From assembly GCA_946412015.1 (NCBI GenBank), contig CAMKGA010000006.1, forward strand, positions 1 to 64,000: 64,000 nt of DNA. The letters run 5' to 3'. The notes under the pieces were generated by a model. The model saw only the letters and a program-made list of their open reading frames with translations. It was not told the origin of the DNA and did not search any database. The translations under genes were made by a program, and so were the position numbers. Shown in pieces: positions 50,646 through 60,397 of this stretch. This DNA is from an uncultured Caryophanales bacterium. Lineage in GTDB: Bacteria > Bacillota_I > Bacilli_A > RF39 > UBA660. The number at the start of each line of letters is the position of its first letter. Within the stretch, counting starts at the first letter, position 1.

Positions 50646-51854
50646 CTACATTTTATTTAATTTAATTTCACTTTGGTATCTTTCTTCAAATTCATAAAAA
50701 TATTCACTTGGAGGAAAATAATTATTATTATAATAATCTTCAGATTCATATATATAATCATTATCAATGATAACTAAATCACCTTTTTTTAACACCTCAT
50801 CTATATCATTTACATAACCAGTTGCACTCTTATCTACTTTATCTATCCCTCTAAAATATACTTTATTATCTTTAAGTAGTCTACCTAAGTTATCCTCTTT
50901 ACAATCAGTCCAAATAAGGCCTTGGGCTCTAAGTTCTTTATATATTTGATAAGCATCCTCTTTAGTAATATTATTAGTATCTACTTTCTCAGTTATTTCA
51001 ATACAAAATAGAAAATCTAACTCATCTTTATCTAATACTTCATCTCTATATAAAGGTTGCAAAAATCTTTTATTATTTATTTTTGTAAATACATCTCTTC
51101 TTCTTCCTATTTTAATTACTTTATCACCTATTTGATATACTGTTGAGTATGCTCCAGATTTACTTAAAATACAAATATCACTATAATTTATATTTTCATT
51201 TTCACTAAGTTCTTTTACAATATAAAACATAGTATTTCTTATAATATCATCTTTAATACATCCAAAACTTACCATAGTAGTTAATATCTCATCTGACACC
51301 ATTTCTTTATTGTTACTAATTCTTTTATTAACCAAGTCTATTAAATCACTATAAGTATTATTTTCTTTTAATATATATTTTAAATCTAATAATCTAGTTG
51401 AATAGTTAATTATTAATTCTATATCTTTTATATTTATATTTTTATAATTATTTAATAATACATTAAGTAACGAATTATTTTCTAGTATTATATTATTATC
51501 TTCTATATACTTAAATAATTTACTAATATCAATATTTTTTTCCTTACAATATCTAATTAATATTATATAATCTACTTCACTTTTATAAAATTTTAACATA
51601 CTAAATATATTATTTTCTACATAACTCTTATCAATATTATAAAAATAATCAATATAACTCTTTATTTTTTCATATCTATACTTTTTATAAAACAAATCTA
51701 TATTAGAAAAGAATAAATCATGCTTTATTACTAAATCAGTAACTTTTGGCTCTCTTAATATATAAATATGACAACTACTCATTATATTTCTAAAATTATT
51801 AACAAATTCTTCTTCTTTATTATTTTTAATTAATTCCATTACATATATATCCAT
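50646..51854 (-). CDS. protein-kinase-like fold protein (paralogue A), helical N-terminus
   Basis: GAYSTVYQIGDKVIKIG, IWTDCKEDNLGRLL, LVIIDNDYIYE. Confidence 0.6.
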   Translation of the reverse strand: MDIYVMELIKNNKEEEFVNNFRNIMSSCHIYILREPKVTDLVIKHDLFFSNIDLFYKKYRYEKIKSYIDYFYNIDKSYVENNIFSMLKFYKSEVDYIILIRYCKEKNIDISKLFKYIEDNNIILENNSLLNVLLNNYKNINIKDIELIINYSTRLLDLKYILKENNTYSDLIDLVNKRISNNKEMVSDEILTTMVSFGCIKDDIIRNTMFYIVKELSENENINYSDICILSKSGAYSTVYQIGDKVIKIGRRRDVFTKINNKRFLQPLYRDEVLDKDELDFLFCIEITEKVDTNNITKEDAYQIYKELRAQGLIWTDCKEDNLGRLLKDNKVYFRGIDKVDKSATGYVNDIDEVLKKGDLVIIDNDYIYESEDYYNNNYFPPSEYFYEFEERYQSEIKLNKM

Positions 51855-51858
51855 CTAA

Positions 51859-53073
51859 TCATTTCCTAATCTTATTATCTAACTCTTTATTATACCTTTC
51901 TTCAAAAGGAATATAGTTTAAGCTAGTATTTACATAATCTATTTCATCTATATCATAAACTTGATCTATATCAACAACTACTAAATCACCTTTTTTAAGT
52001 GTATAATCTGCATCTGTTAAAAATCCAGTTCCAGATTTATCAATATAATTAATACCATCAAAATATATTTTATTATCTTTAATTAATCTACCTATATTAG
52101 TTGTTTTAGCATCCGCTAAAATAGTCCCATCACGTCTTAAATCCTTATATACTTCATATACATCTTTATTAGTAATACCACTCATATCAACTGCTTGGTT
52201 TATCTCTAAAGTAAACATAAAATTACCATCCAATGTTTTTACTTCTTCTCTTCTTAATGGTTGCAGGAATCTTCTATGATTTTTTATATAAAATGTCTCT
52301 CTTTTTTTCCCTATCTTAAAGAATTTATCCCCTATTTTATAACAGATAGAATAATCTCCTTCAGTAACATACTTAATATCGTGATAATTTACATTTTCCT
52401 CCCTACATAATTCATAAATAAGTCTAGTAATATAAGGTAGTATCTTTTGTTCTTTAAAATAATCATAATCATACTTACTTGATACTATTTCCATAACTAT
52501 CATATCTAAATTATTATCCATTCTTTTATTTATCTCATTAATAATTTGAATATTTTCTTTTTTATTTATGAAAGATAATTTCTTCTTTAAATCCATAAGC
52601 ATAACTGATTGATTTATAAATACATCTATATTATTAATTAAAACATCTTTATATCCATTACCCATTAAATATGATATTAACTCATTACTTTTAATTATTA
52701 TTTTATAATCTTTAATATAGTTAATAATATCTTGTATAGACATATCTAAATTATCTAATCCATAATTTATATATTTTTTATAAAAATTATAACTAAAATA
52801 ATAATTAAATAATTTATATTTATTATTAATTACATATTCCCTATTATATTTAGCTATATTTTCTATTAACGAAGTAATATCCTCAGACTTTATTTTCTTA
52901 CTTATTATATCAAGATTACTAAAAAATAAGTTATTATTTATGCATACTTTTATAACATCTTCTTGGTATAATAAATTTAATAAATCATCATTACTTAAAT
53001 CAGTAATAATACTTTTAAAATTATTAATAAAAGCATCATTTTCACTAATTAAATCTAATACATTTTTATACAT
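51859..53073 (-). CDS. protein-kinase-like fold protein (paralogue B)
   Basis: GDYSICYKIGDKFFKIGKKRE, ILADAKTTNIGRLI, LVVVDIDQVYD; similar throughout to paralogue A. Confidence 0.6.
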   Translation of the reverse strand: MYKNVLDLISENDAFINNFKSIITDLSNDDLLNLLYQEDVIKVCINNNLFFSNLDIISKKIKSEDITSLIENIAKYNREYVINNKYKLFNYYFSYNFYKKYINYGLDNLDMSIQDIINYIKDYKIIIKSNELISYLMGNGYKDVLINNIDVFINQSVMLMDLKKKLSFINKKENIQIINEINKRMDNNLDMIVMEIVSSKYDYDYFKEQKILPYITRLIYELCREENVNYHDIKYVTEGDYSICYKIGDKFFKIGKKRETFYIKNHRRFLQPLRREEVKTLDGNFMFTLEINQAVDMSGITNKDVYEVYKDLRRDGTILADAKTTNIGRLIKDNKIYFDGINYIDKSGTGFLTDADYTLKKGDLVVVDIDQVYDIDEIDYVNTSLNYIPFEERYNKELDNKIRK

Positions 53074-53079
53074 ATAGCC

Positions 53080-53886
53080 TCACTTTTGACAACTAGGACA
53101 AAAATAAGTCCCTCTACCATTAACTTTTATTTTTTTAATAATACTCTTACAAACTTTACATTTATCATTTTCATGGTTATGTACAAGCAAATTATTTTGA
53201 AACTTACCATGTACTCCACGAGATGATTCGTAACTTTTAATAGTAGTTCCACCTTCTTTTATTGCTTCTTCTAATATTTCTTTAGTATATTTAATTATAT
53301 TATCAAGCTCTTTTTTGTTTAACTCATTACCTTTTTTTAAAGGATTAATCCTACTTTTAAAAAGTATTTCATCAGCATATATATTTCCAATACCAACTAT
53401 AATACTTTGATCTAGTAATATAGTTTTTATTGGTAATTTTTTATTTTTTAATTTATCTTTTAAATAAATGCAATTAAGATTATCATCCCATGGCTCTAAC
53501 CCTAAGCAACATAATGGCCTCTCATCATATACTCTATCTTTTTTTATTAAATACATTCTTCCAAATTTTCTTGTATCATTATATTTTAAAATACCATTAT
53601 CAAAATGAAATATAACATGATCGTGTTTTGTTATATCTCCATCAATAAAGTATTTACCTTCCATTCTAAGATGACTTAAAAGATAATAATCATTAAGTTC
53701 AAACATTAAAAACTTACCTCTTCTTTTTATATCCATAATTGTTTGATTCTTAACTAATTTTCTAAATTGATTAACATCTGGTTTATCTATTATATTATAA
53801 AGTACATCTACACTAATTATTTTTTTTCCTAATATTTGTCTTTTCAATGTATTTTTTACTGTTTCTACTTCTGGTAGTTCTGGCAT
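53080..53886 (-). CDS. mutM: formamidopyrimidine-DNA glycosylase
   Basis: MPELPEVETVKNTL, GIGNIYADEILF, zinc finger CKVC...CPSC. Confidence 0.96.
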   Translation of the reverse strand: MPELPEVETVKNTLKRQILGKKIISVDVLYNIIDKPDVNQFRKLVKNQTIMDIKRRGKFLMFELNDYYLLSHLRMEGKYFIDGDITKHDHVIFHFDNGILKYNDTRKFGRMYLIKKDRVYDERPLCCLGLEPWDDNLNCIYLKDKLKNKKLPIKTILLDQSIIVGIGNIYADEILFKSRINPLKKGNELNKKELDNIIKYTKEILEEAIKEGGTTIKSYESSRGVHGKFQNNLLVHNHENDKCKVCKSIIKKIKVNGRGTYFCPSCQK

Positions 53887-53911
53887 AACATCACCCATAT
53901 TAATAATAACA

Positions 53912-53958
53912 AAAAAATATATTATTGTCTAACGTAATTTGACAATAATATATTTTTT
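53912..53958. promoter_or_regulatory. perfect 18-bp inverted repeat overlapping divergent promoters
   Basis: AAAAAATATATTATTGTC-(11)-GACAATAATATATTTTTT; TTGACA-16-TATAAT on plus. Confidence 0.75.
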
Positions 53959-53988
53959 GATATAATACGCCTTAAAAAGGGAGTAAAT

Positions 53989-55116
53989 ATGATAAATTTT
54001 GATAATAAATTAATTAATGATTATATTAATGGTAACGATATTGATGCTACACTATTAGAACAATTAGAAGATAATACTGATTTTATGATTGAAGTTATAA
54101 AAAAAAGCAATGATAAAAAAATGTATTTATTCTGTGGCGATAATGTAAAAAAAAATTTTAAGTTTGTAGAATTTTTTATTCAAAAATTTAAAAGTGATAC
54201 TAATCTTATTAATGAAGTAGCTACAACTTTTTTAAATAGTAGAAAAAAAAGTAATAATTTCGATTTAGAAAAAGATACAATTATAGTATTAATAAATAAC
54301 TTAACTAAAAATATAGATGATGATAATCTAATGAAATATAGAATTGAGAGCACACTTTTTTTAACTGAAATTACTATATTTTTACAAAATGAAAAACAAA
54401 AGAATAATACTTTTGAAGGTTTAGGATTTAATATAGTAGAATCATTACTAGAAGGATATGATATTCTTTGTGATTATGTAGCAAAAACATTTATAGAAGA
54501 TTTATTCTATAAAAATAAAGATTTAGAAGAAATTATTCACAATAATATAACTAATAAAGAATATTTAAACGAAGACAATATAGATAGTTTTATATCTACA
54601 TTTATAGAACATTTTGATACCTCTTTAAATGAATACCTTTCATATGATCAAGAATTATTAAAGGATTTAAAAAAAGACTTAGATAGAATTTATAAAAGAT
54701 GGGATTATATGATTAATGTTTATAATAGCAAAAAAGTTGAAATGTTTAGAGATGTACTTTTACACTATTTTAAATATAATACTGGGGAGGAACCAAGTTT
54801 TACTTATACAGAATTAGAAGCATGTATTGTTAAAAATTTAAACCTTAAACAAATATTTGATAATGCGGATAAATTTGATGAACGAATATTTAATTGTGAA
54901 CTTGAAAAGGTAAATATAGAAAGTGCTAATTTAATGGAAACTGATTTTGATTATAATAATAAAACAGATTGTAGGTTTATTAAATTTGCAATTGAAACTG
55001 CTAAAAAAATATTTTTTCAAAATGAAAAAGTGGAATATGATCCATATATTGAACATAATAAGCAAAAGAAAAAACAATTGTTCTTTATGATACTTATTGA
55101 TGATAAAAACAGTTAA
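53989..55116 (+). CDS. uncharacterised helical protein
   Basis: intact ORF with RBS-like AAGGGAG and consensus promoter. Confidence 0.6.
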   Translation: MINFDNKLINDYINGNDIDATLLEQLEDNTDFMIEVIKKSNDKKMYLFCGDNVKKNFKFVEFFIQKFKSDTNLINEVATTFLNSRKKSNNFDLEKDTIIVLINNLTKNIDDDNLMKYRIESTLFLTEITIFLQNEKQKNNTFEGLGFNIVESLLEGYDILCDYVAKTFIEDLFYKNKDLEEIIHNNITNKEYLNEDNIDSFISTFIEHFDTSLNEYLSYDQELLKDLKKDLDRIYKRWDYMINVYNSKKVEMFRDVLLHYFKYNTGEEPSFTYTELEACIVKNLNLKQIFDNADKFDERIFNCELEKVNIESANLMETDFDYNNKTDCRFIKFAIETAKKIFFQNEKVEYDPYIEHNKQKKKQLFFMILIDDKNS

Positions 55117-55150
55117 TTCTGTTTTTTTTTATACAAAAAAAGAACAAACT

Positions 55151-56533
55151 CTATTCTTTTGGTATATCAAAATAGAAATTTGTTCCTTTTTTACTTGATT
55201 TAACTCCATATTTAAAATTATGTAATTCAAGTAAATTTTTTACAATGGAAAGTCCAAGTCCAGTACCAACAGTTAATCTATGATAGCTTTTATCAGCTTT
55301 ATAATATTTATCCCATATATATTTTAATTCTTCATCACCAATTCCTTTTCCACTATCAATAACTTCTACTCTTACATATTTATTATTATCACTCAAATTT
55401 ACATTTACAATTTTGTTTTTTCCAGTATAATTAATCGCATTATTAATTAAATTATATATTACTTGTTCTAATCTTTTTATATCAGCCTTTATAATATACT
55501 CTTTATCATAATTAAAATTAATTTTATAATTATCTCTTTCTTCTAAGACTTTATATCTAGTTAATATTGATTTCATTAAATCATTTAAATTTAATCTTTT
55601 TATTTCTAACTTCATTGTTTTAGCTTGCGACTGAGATAAATCTAATATATCTTCAACAAGCATATTTAATCTATCAGTTTCATTAATGATAACATTTAAA
55701 TTTGCCTCTCTTTTTTTCTCATTTGAATAAGTTAGGTCTCTTACCATTTCTGCATTTGCTTTAATTAAAGTAAGTGGTGTTTTTAAATCATGTGATACGT
55801 TTGCCATAAGTTCACGTCTTAAATTCTCTGTTTTAGAAAGTTCACTAGTTGCCTTATTAAGAGTATATGCAAGCTCATTAATCTCTTCAATATTTGACTC
55901 TTTAAACTTAACAAAATAATCTCCATTTACCATTTTCTTACTTTCTTTAGTCATTTTAACAATTGGATTTGAAAATTTCTTAGATAAAAAGTATGCAAGA
56001 GCAAGTGAGATAGTAAGTACAATAAAAGTCCCATAAATAAATTCTTTTTGAATTACACTAAGTATTGATGTCATTATATTTAAAGGGGTACTTATAAATA
56101 TAATTCTGTTTCCTAATTTTTTTCCATAAATAAGTAATTCATCATTATAAATATAATTATAAGATGTAAATGTAATTTTTTCTAAATCACTCTTTATAAA
56201 TTTATTTTTAGCTTTATTAACAACCTTACTATCTATTAAAAAGCAATTATTATTTGCAACAGATGTATAAGAAGTTTTTGTGTCTTTATTATCTATAATC
56301 TCAATACACACATTATTTTTATATGACAACATATTTAATTCATTAACATCAATTTTATCATTACTTGCTGCTCTTATAACATCTCTTGATACATAATTCA
56401 TATCATTTTTCTTAAAATATTTATAATAACTATTTAAAAATATTATTTGAAAAAACCAAATTATACTAAGAGTAAAAAAAGAAAAAACTACTAACACAAT
56501 AAATAAATGAGTCTTAAAACTATACTTCTTCAA
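55151..56533 (-). CDS. sensor histidine kinase (HAMP-HisKA-HATPase)
   Basis: NVSHDLKTPLTLIKANAEM, DSGKGIGDEELKYIWDKYYKADKS, GTGLGLSIVKNLL. Confidence 0.95.
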   Translation of the reverse strand: MKKYSFKTHLFIVLVVFSFFTLSIIWFFQIIFLNSYYKYFKKNDMNYVSRDVIRAASNDKIDVNELNMLSYKNNVCIEIIDNKDTKTSYTSVANNNCFLIDSKVVNKAKNKFIKSDLEKITFTSYNYIYNDELLIYGKKLGNRIIFISTPLNIMTSILSVIQKEFIYGTFIVLTISLALAYFLSKKFSNPIVKMTKESKKMVNGDYFVKFKESNIEEINELAYTLNKATSELSKTENLRRELMANVSHDLKTPLTLIKANAEMVRDLTYSNEKKREANLNVIINETDRLNMLVEDILDLSQSQAKTMKLEIKRLNLNDLMKSILTRYKVLEERDNYKINFNYDKEYIIKADIKRLEQVIYNLINNAINYTGKNKIVNVNLSDNNKYVRVEVIDSGKGIGDEELKYIWDKYYKADKSYHRLTVGTGLGLSIVKNLLELHNFKYGVKSSKKGTNFYFDIPKE

Positions 56534-57185
56534 ATTTATATCCCATTCCTCTTACAGTAACAATCAAATCACGATACTCCCCTAAATTATTTCTAAGCAT
56601 TTTAATATGAGTGTCAATTGTTCTATCATCTCCATAAAAATCATAACCCCATACTTTACTTAATAGTGTCTCTCTTGAGAGTGCAATTGACTTATTTTGT
56701 ACAAATAAGACTAATAGCTCATATTCTTTTGGAGTAAGTTTAATCTCTTTTGAGTTTATTGTTACTTTATGTCCTAAATAATCTATAACTAGAGTTTTAT
56801 ATTTATAAATATTACTATCATCCTTAACTCCCCTATTACTTATAGCTTTAATACGGGCAATTAGTTCCTTTGGACTAAATGGCTTAGTTACATAATCATC
56901 AACCCCAAGTTCAAAACTTAAAAGTTTATTATACTCTTCACTACGAGCGGATAACATTATAACTGGAACTTTACTTAATTTTCTAATTTCCTTTAATGTT
57001 GTATAACCATCCATTTTAGGCATCATTATATCTAAAACAATTATATCTATATCATCATTATTCTTTACAGCATTTAAAGCACTCATGCCATCTTCTGCTT
57101 CCATTACATCATAATTTTCAAATAAACAATATTCTTTTATTACATCTCTAATTCCTGATTCATCATCTACTATCAATACCTTCAT
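56520..57185 (-). CDS. OmpR/PhoB-family response regulator
   Basis: VLIVDDESGIRDVI, VLDIMMPKMDGY, DDRTIDTHIKMLRNNLGE. Confidence 0.96.
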   Translation of the reverse strand: MKVLIVDDESGIRDVIKEYCLFENYDVMEAEDGMSALNAVKNNDDIDIIVLDIMMPKMDGYTTLKEIRKLSKVPVIMLSARSEEYNKLLSFELGVDDYVTKPFSPKELIARIKAISNRGVKDDSNIYKYKTLVIDYLGHKVTINSKEIKLTPKEYELLVLFVQNKSIALSRETLLSKVWGYDFYGDDRTIDTHIKMLRNNLGEYRDLIVTVRGMGYKFEEV

Positions 57186-57257
57186 ACGTCACCTCTAATT
57201 ATTATTATACATAAATTTGTGTATAAATAGTGAAATAAAAGAAAAAATATTCTTCAT

Positions 57258-58250
57258 TTAGAAAAATATTTTAGGTATAAATATTATTAACCCTGCAACC
57301 AGTGCCGCTACGGATGCAAAAAATACTGCTGCTGCGGACGTATCTTTCGCAATTTTAGCACGTTCATCATACTTAGTTGTTACAAGATCTACTGTATTTT
57401 CTATTGAGGTATTTACATATTCTAAAGATATTACTAGTCCAAACAAAATTATACATATACACCATTCAACGCCACTTATTTTTAATAAATAGCCAAATAC
57501 TACAACAAATAACATTGCAATAAAATGAATCTTTATATTACGCTCTTTTTTAAATCCTAAAAATATACCTGATATAGCATAATAAAAACTTTTATATATT
57601 GGTTGTTTTTTAACACCTTCATTAGTTACAATCTTCATAAACCTAGTAAATACAATTAAATAAATAACAGATACTGCAAAACCAGCTATTACATCACTAA
57701 AATAATGAACGTGTAAATATATTCTACTTATTCCAACTAACATTATCATCAAAAATATTAGAAAGGATAATATATATTTAAAATATTTATTTATTTTTAC
57801 ATGAAATAATATATATATAAATAAACCATAAAAAGCCATAGATACCATCGCATGACCTGATGGAAAACTATATCCATATTCATCAATCAACATAAATTCA
57901 GGTCTTGGACGCGTATAAATATGTTTTAATATAAAATTTAAAATAATAATAAATACTAAATTAGTTATAACAAAAGGACAATATTTATAACTCTTTTTAA
58001 TAATACATATAAGTATAAATATTAAACAAGCTATACTTATCGCTTTCCAAGCAATTATATTAGAAATAAATTTAAAAAATGATGTTAAATTATTACTTTG
58101 AAATTGTCTTATAAAATTATAAATACTATTATCTATACCAAGTCCAGGATTACTTTTAATTCTGATTGCAAATACAATAAATATTATCGACATAAAAAGT
58201 AATACTACCCATTTATAATTGTTCTTAACTATTTTTTTCACATTATCCAT
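57258..58250 (-). CDS. PAP2 phosphatase fused to DgkA-like undecaprenol/diacylglycerol kinase
   Basis: PAP2: KHIYTRPRP, FPSGHAM, SRIYLHVHYFSDV; DgkA: SLEYVNTSIENTVDL...AKIAKDTSAAAVF. Confidence 0.9.
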   Translation of the reverse strand: MDNVKKIVKNNYKWVVLLFMSIIFIVFAIRIKSNPGLGIDNSIYNFIRQFQSNNLTSFFKFISNIIAWKAISIACLIFILICIIKKSYKYCPFVITNLVFIIILNFILKHIYTRPRPEFMLIDEYGYSFPSGHAMVSMAFYGLFIYILFHVKINKYFKYILSFLIFLMIMLVGISRIYLHVHYFSDVIAGFAVSVIYLIVFTRFMKIVTNEGVKKQPIYKSFYYAISGIFLGFKKERNIKIHFIAMLFVVVFGYLLKISGVEWCICIILFGLVISLEYVNTSIENTVDLVTTKYDERAKIAKDTSAAAVFFASVAALVAGLIIFIPKIFF

Positions 58251-58333
58251 ACTACCACCTAAAAATATTATATATGTTAATTAATTTTTTATCAAGAAAA
58301 AAGAATGTATTAAACACTCTTAATCAATTGTAG

Positions 58334-59548
58334 TTACTTTAACGCTGTCTTTTTGAGTGTTACAACAGGACGCACTGTTCCACCATAATTTGTAACATCA
58401 ACATTTGATATTTTTTGATCAAAAAGAACACAATACACTTCTGATTCAGAACCATTATATTCACTCATTACCCAATACCAATAATCTTTACTATATGAAA
58501 AACTATATACATTTTCATTAACATCATTTAATTCACCATAGCCTAAATTATTTCTTAATTCTTCAATAGTTAATAAGCGCGATTCATATCCTAGTTCATC
58601 TTTATGTAAATCAGAAACTTTAATTTTAGCGCTAGTCCAAGCATCTATAACGTACCTTATTTCGCTGTTTTCATAATCAGATTTACAATTTGATTTATCT
58701 GAAGAATTACAATTGGCACTACTATAATATGCCATACCTCCATAACCATTATGATTATGTGCTTTGCCTAATCCACCATTACCATTACTAGGATACATGT
58801 TAACATGGCCTACACCATATTCATTAACTTCATCAATAAGTAATGCATCTTCTTTTAATAAAGTAACAAATTCAGTATTCTCATCAGAATCCTTTATGAC
58901 GTAAAAATTCATATCATTATACTTAATTTTATTTCCAGTTTTATATGACTTATATAATATATTACCATATGTATAATCCTTTACTTTTTTTCCATTAACA
59001 CTACAATTATTTAAGTAGATACTTCCATCAGTGTTAATTTGTGAATTACATATTACATCTTTATCTAATTTTGGTAAATCAAGTAATCTATAGTTTATTG
59101 GATACTTGTTATTTTTTTTATAATAATCTTTTAGTGCCAGCTCTATATTATTACCTAATTTATCTACATATTCTTCATTAGTTAATACTAAAGTACCATA
59201 ATGATAATATCCATCTTCTGTATTATCAGATACTTTCTTACCATTTACCTTACACTCCGATAAATAAATAGTTTTATCAGGATTTATTCTTCTTACCTCA
59301 CATTCTATAACATTACCTGTATATTCTATTTCTAACTGATCTATAGAATCAGGATATTTTAAGTGACGAGATTGATATTCTTCCATAGCTATTTCTACTA
59401 TCTTACCATAATTATCTATACTTCTTTTATTAGCATTATTTTTTACACTTTTAATAACATTTATAACTAACATACTAGATATTAAAGATATTATACCTAA
59501 CACTATAATTACGCTTATTAATTCTATTAAAGTAAAAGCTTTTTTCAT
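58334..59548 (-). CDS. type IV prepilin-like (pseudopilin) protein with C-terminal domain
   Basis: MKKAFTLIELISVIIVLGIISL. Confidence 0.8.
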   Translation of the reverse strand: MKKAFTLIELISVIIVLGIISLISSMLVINVIKSVKNNANKRSIDNYGKIVEIAMEEYQSRHLKYPDSIDQLEIEYTGNVIECEVRRINPDKTIYLSECKVNGKKVSDNTEDGYYHYGTLVLTNEEYVDKLGNNIELALKDYYKKNNKYPINYRLLDLPKLDKDVICNSQINTDGSIYLNNCSVNGKKVKDYTYGNILYKSYKTGNKIKYNDMNFYVIKDSDENTEFVTLLKEDALLIDEVNEYGVGHVNMYPSNGNGGLGKAHNHNGYGGMAYYSSANCNSSDKSNCKSDYENSEIRYVIDAWTSAKIKVSDLHKDELGYESRLLTIEELRNNLGYGELNDVNENVYSFSYSKDYWYWVMSEYNGSESEVYCVLFDQKISNVDVTNYGGTVRPVVTLKKTALK

Positions 59549-59631
59549 TATATCACCCTATTACTTTTGTTTGAAAATATTTTCTACTTTTATATTATTA
59601 TAATATATTTTTATATTAAAAAAAAGATGCT

Positions 59632-60381
59632 TTACATCTTCTTTCCACAATTATCACAGAATTTAGCATCTTTTTTTATATCACGTCCACATTCAGGACA
59701 TTTACTATCTTCGTCTTTTATACCTTCCTTAATTCCTTTGCCAATTTCTTTTGCAATTTCTCCATAAACTGGAGCCATCTCTTTTGCAACAGTAGCACCT
59801 ACTTTACCAAGCGTTGGAGCCATTTTTTCCATTCCTTCCTGTGCAACAGGCATTGTTTGTTGCATATAATATGCTGTTATGTTTCTACGCTTAGATGTCA
59901 AAATAAGCATGCTTCCAATAGCTAAACATGGCATTAAAACCATAAGTGCTGGAACTAGTGAAAACATAATTCTACCATTAGAAAATGAACTTTCTGCATC
60001 ATGAATTTGTGCTTTAATTTTACAATACTCGTGAGTAGTCTCGTGATCACTATAAGTTGATATACTTTCACAAGTACTTAAGCTTGGATCCAATGCATTA
60101 TTAATTTGTTCCATCTCATATCCTTCTTTATCTTTATAATCCCAAGATTCAGTAACACCTTTTGCCTTTAATTCATTATATCTACTTTCCAACTGCGGTT
60201 TAAGTTCTTCTAATTTTTGTTTTAATTGTTCCGTATTTACTTTACTACTACTTAATATTTTTGGGACAAACATAACTATAAAAATAATTACTCCTAATAT
60301 AATTAACCCAAGTCCTGCAAAAAACAATCCTTTATTTGTTTTTTGATATTTTTCTTCATTTAATAATTCTTTATTTTCCAT
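59632..60381 (-). CDS. membrane protein with C-terminal zinc ribbon
   Basis: CPECGRDIKKDAKFCDNCG; TM helices. Confidence 0.7.
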   Translation of the reverse strand: MENKELLNEEKYQKTNKGLFFAGLGLIILGVIIFIVMFVPKILSSSKVNTEQLKQKLEELKPQLESRYNELKAKGVTESWDYKDKEGYEMEQINNALDPSLSTCESISTYSDHETTHEYCKIKAQIHDAESSFSNGRIMFSLVPALMVLMPCLAIGSMLILTSKRRNITAYYMQQTMPVAQEGMEKMAPTLGKVGATVAKEMAPVYGEIAKEIGKGIKEGIKDEDSKCPECGRDIKKDAKFCDNCGKKM

Positions 60382-60397
60382 AATTACTCCTTTTATT

